This document shows positions 5,703-7,363 of a stretch of 7,363 nt of DNA, in pieces (position 1 is the stretch's first letter; every line of letters starts with the position of its first letter). This DNA comes from Spirochaetia bacterium (GTDB taxonomy: Bacteria; Spirochaetota; UBA12135): assembly GCA_003497555.1 (NCBI GenBank), contig DNNS01000563.1, forward strand, positions 1-7,363, read 5' to 3'. The notes under the pieces were generated by a model that made no database searches, had not been told where the DNA came from, and saw nothing but the letters and a program-made list of their open reading frames with translations. The translations under genes and the position numbers were made by a program.

Positions 5703-7363
5703 ATGTCCGTTGCTTGTTCCTTGTGGAATGGCTATAAACGCCTTGATTTTTCATTTAAAAATAGAGACTGTATCCTTATATTGCCCGATATTGATATTCC
5801 CCGGAAAAACTGGATATGGAGAACTGAATTTTTTAACTCCTGGCCTGCTGTTGATCTGGAGCTGCTTTCATGCGGTTTTCATCTTGCCTATATAAATGTT
5901 CAGAATATGTATGGAGCTCCTGAAGCGCTTGATGTTATGGATGATTTTTATTTATTTCTGCGCAGTGAATACGGACTCTCTGAAAAAACAGCGCTGGAAG
6001 GATTTAGCCGCGGAGGTCTTTTTGCCTTTAACTGGGCAATCAGACATCCGGAGTACACTGCCTGTATCTACGCAGATGCGCCGGTATGCGATATACGCAG
6101 CTGGCCCGGAGGTTTCGGGATCGGTCCCGGTTCTTCTGCTGATTGGGAAAAATGCCTGAAAATTTACAATAAAAATGAGACCCAAATTTTATCAATCCCC
6201 TCCCCTATTGATCACCTTGCTGTAATGGCTGATGCATCTGTTCCGATAATAATTGTGGCCGGAGCATGTGATGAGATTGTGCCGATTACCGAAAATACCC
6301 TTGTTGTTGCAGAACGATACAGCAATATGGGCGGTCCTGTAAAAGTAATAATTAAACCGTTTGGCCTTCATCATCCGCATAGTCTTGAAAATCCTGCGCC
6401 GATTGTTGATTTCATCCTTGATAAAACCGGTTCCGGCCTGAGAAAACCATGGATATTGCCTGATCCGAAGATAGTACCATACGGATATGATTATTATCAA
6501 ATCAGAGACGGACTGGCAAACAGTTATTCGGCCTTCACCCGGAAAAAAAAAGGCAGAATTGCCTTTCTCGGCGGTTCCATTACCCACATGCAGGGTTGGA
6601 GCAATCTTATAACAGAAGCTCTGCAAAAACAATTTCCGGATACTGATCTTGAATTTATCAATGCCGGTGTTCCTTCCATAGACTCGACTTTTCATGCTTT
6701 CCGTTACTGCCGTGATGTTCTGAAAAACGGTCCGGTTGATCTGCTCTTTGTGGAAGCTGCGGTAAATGATTCCACAAACGGCAGAACTGCATGTGAAATG
6801 CTGCGCGGTATGGAAGGGATAATACGCCGGGCGCGTATGGATAATCCTTCAATTGATATTTTAATGCTTCATTTTGCCGATCCTGACAAACTTTCAGACT
6901 ATCGTTCCGGAAGAAAACCGCTTGTTATTACGCAGCATGAAAAAGCTGCTGTTCACTACAATATTCCTTCCCTGGACCTGGCCTGTGAAATCTGTGAACG
7001 CATTGCAGCAGGGGAATTTTCCTGGGATAAAGATTTTAAAGATCTGCATCCTTCCCTATTCGGGCATAAAATATATGCTTCCTCCATACTCCGCGTTTTA
7101 GATGCCTGCTGGTCGGAAAAAAATCCTCATAGAAAAAAAAATACCGTTTATACGCTTCCCGAAGCTCTGGATCGATACAGTTATTATAAAGGTACAATTA
7201 AAAATATATCAGATATTGCTGTTGACGATAACTGGAAATATATAATGTCCTGGCAGCCGCATGATCAGGCGGCTGTGAGACCCGGATTTACCGAAATTCC
7301 TGTTCTTGAATCTGCAAAGACAGGGGCTTTGCTCACAGTTCCTTTCACCGGTACAGGTATCGG
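5703..7363 (+). CDS. Two-domain hydrolase: alpha/beta hydrolase fused to SGNH/GDSL esterase (3' end outside window)
   Basis: Open from ATG 5703 to the window edge (553 codons seen); an in-frame TGA at 5670 and no earlier start support this start. The Shine-Dalgarno is weak (AAAGAG). Residues about 8-243 form an alpha/beta hydrolase with nucleophile elbow GFSRGG (Ser102), probable acid Asp190 in AGACDEIVP and a His cluster GLHHPHS (221-227). Residues about 263-470 form an SGNH hydrolase: block I AFLGGSIT (Ser292, GGS in place of GDS), block II NAGVPS (Gly322), block III AAVNDS (Asn355) and block V DLHPSLFGH (Asp447, His449). From about 485 a beta-rich segment begins (SWQPHD, then TVPFTGTGIG), probably an accessory or carbohydrate-binding domain. 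No signal peptide is present, so it is probably cytoplasmic. Both catalytic sets look complete. By family the likely job is removal of acyl groups from glycans or glycosides, but the substrate is not known. A 9-A run (6543-6551) lies between the domains, in frame. Confidence 0.85.
   Translation, partial: MSVACSLWNGYKRLDFSFKNRDCILILPDIDIPRKNWIWRTEFFNSWPAVDLELLSCGFHLAYINVQNMYGAPEALDVMDDFYLFLRSEYGLSEKTALEGFSRGGLFAFNWAIRHPEYTACIYADAPVCDIRSWPGGFGIGPGSSADWEKCLKIYNKNETQILSIPSPIDHLAVMADASVPIIIVAGACDEIVPITENTLVVAERYSNMGGPVKVIIKPFGLHHPHSLENPAPIVDFILDKTGSGLRKPWILPDPKIVPYGYDYYQIRDGLANSYSAFTRKKKGRIAFLGGSITHMQGWSNLITEALQKQFPDTDLEFINAGVPSIDSTFHAFRYCRDVLKNGPVDLLFVEAAVNDSTNGRTACEMLRGMEGIIRRARMDNPSIDILMLHFADPDKLSDYRSGRKPLVITQHEKAAVHYNIPSLDLACEICERIAAGEFSWDKDFKDLHPSLFGHKIYASSILRVLDACWSEKNPHRKKNTVYTLPEALDRYSYYKGTIKNISDIAVDDNWKYIMSWQPHDQAAVRPGFTEIPVLESAKTGALLTVPFTGTGI

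Noticed and set aside
6192..6695. Minus-strand open frame of 167 codons within the dual hydrolase
   Set aside because: It is antisense to a region with clear alpha/beta hydrolase and SGNH motifs, and its own translation is basic, cysteine-scattered and featureless.

Overview
The window carries a four-gene minus-strand block (positions about 4803 down to 1), an intergenic spacer rich in inverted repeats, a truncated minus-strand gene remnant, and the 5' part of a large plus-strand hydrolase gene that runs off the right edge. The organism is a bacterium of moderate GC with A/T homopolymer runs of 9 or more inside several genes. The right-hand hydrolase (alpha/beta hydrolase plus SGNH hydrolase in one chain) and the neighbouring remnant of a glycoside-hydrolase-type C-terminus resemble, from memory, proteins common in Lentisphaerota, Planctomycetota and Verrucomicrobiota. 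A Lentisphaerota-like (PVC group) origin is my best guess. It rests on protein style only, and a spirochete-like host is the main alternative for the left-hand block.

Left block, in transcription order (minus strand): glyA (serine hydroxymethyltransferase, 4748-3507) behind a recognisable sigma70-type promoter; a 404-aa protein with two cyclic-nucleotide-binding domains (3472-2258); an AsmA-like membrane-anchored protein (2258-376) whose start overlaps the preceding stop in TAATG; and a PseG/SpsG-like sugar-nucleotide enzyme (410 to the window edge) that overlaps the AsmA-like gene by 35 bp. The spacing (34 bp, 1 bp overlap, 35 bp overlap) indicates one transcription unit. It joins one-carbon metabolism, a nucleotide-sensing regulator and envelope functions.

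The most notable point is in the AsmA-like gene. The start codon coupled to the upstream stop opens a hydrophobic leader, but an 11-base T run (2222-2212, minus strand) puts it out of frame with about 600 codons of clearly coding sequence. Twelve (or nine) Ts would give a perfect N-terminal membrane anchor joined to the AsmA-like body. This could be phase variation, transcriptional slippage, or an assembly error. A perfect 18-bp palindrome lies 27 nt downstream.

The spacer 4749-5067 holds the glyA promoter, a perfect 17-bp inverted repeat (4817-4862) and a smaller 9-bp inverted repeat (4880-4918). The minus-strand remnant 5068-about 5640 keeps only the C-terminal domain of what is normally a much larger glycan-active protein. 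The plus-strand gene from 5703 has an intact N-terminus and both catalytic centres, and is preceded by a near-perfect AT-rich hairpin (5661-5695). The right side therefore looks like a glycan-degradation or deacylation region next to a housekeeping/envelope operon.
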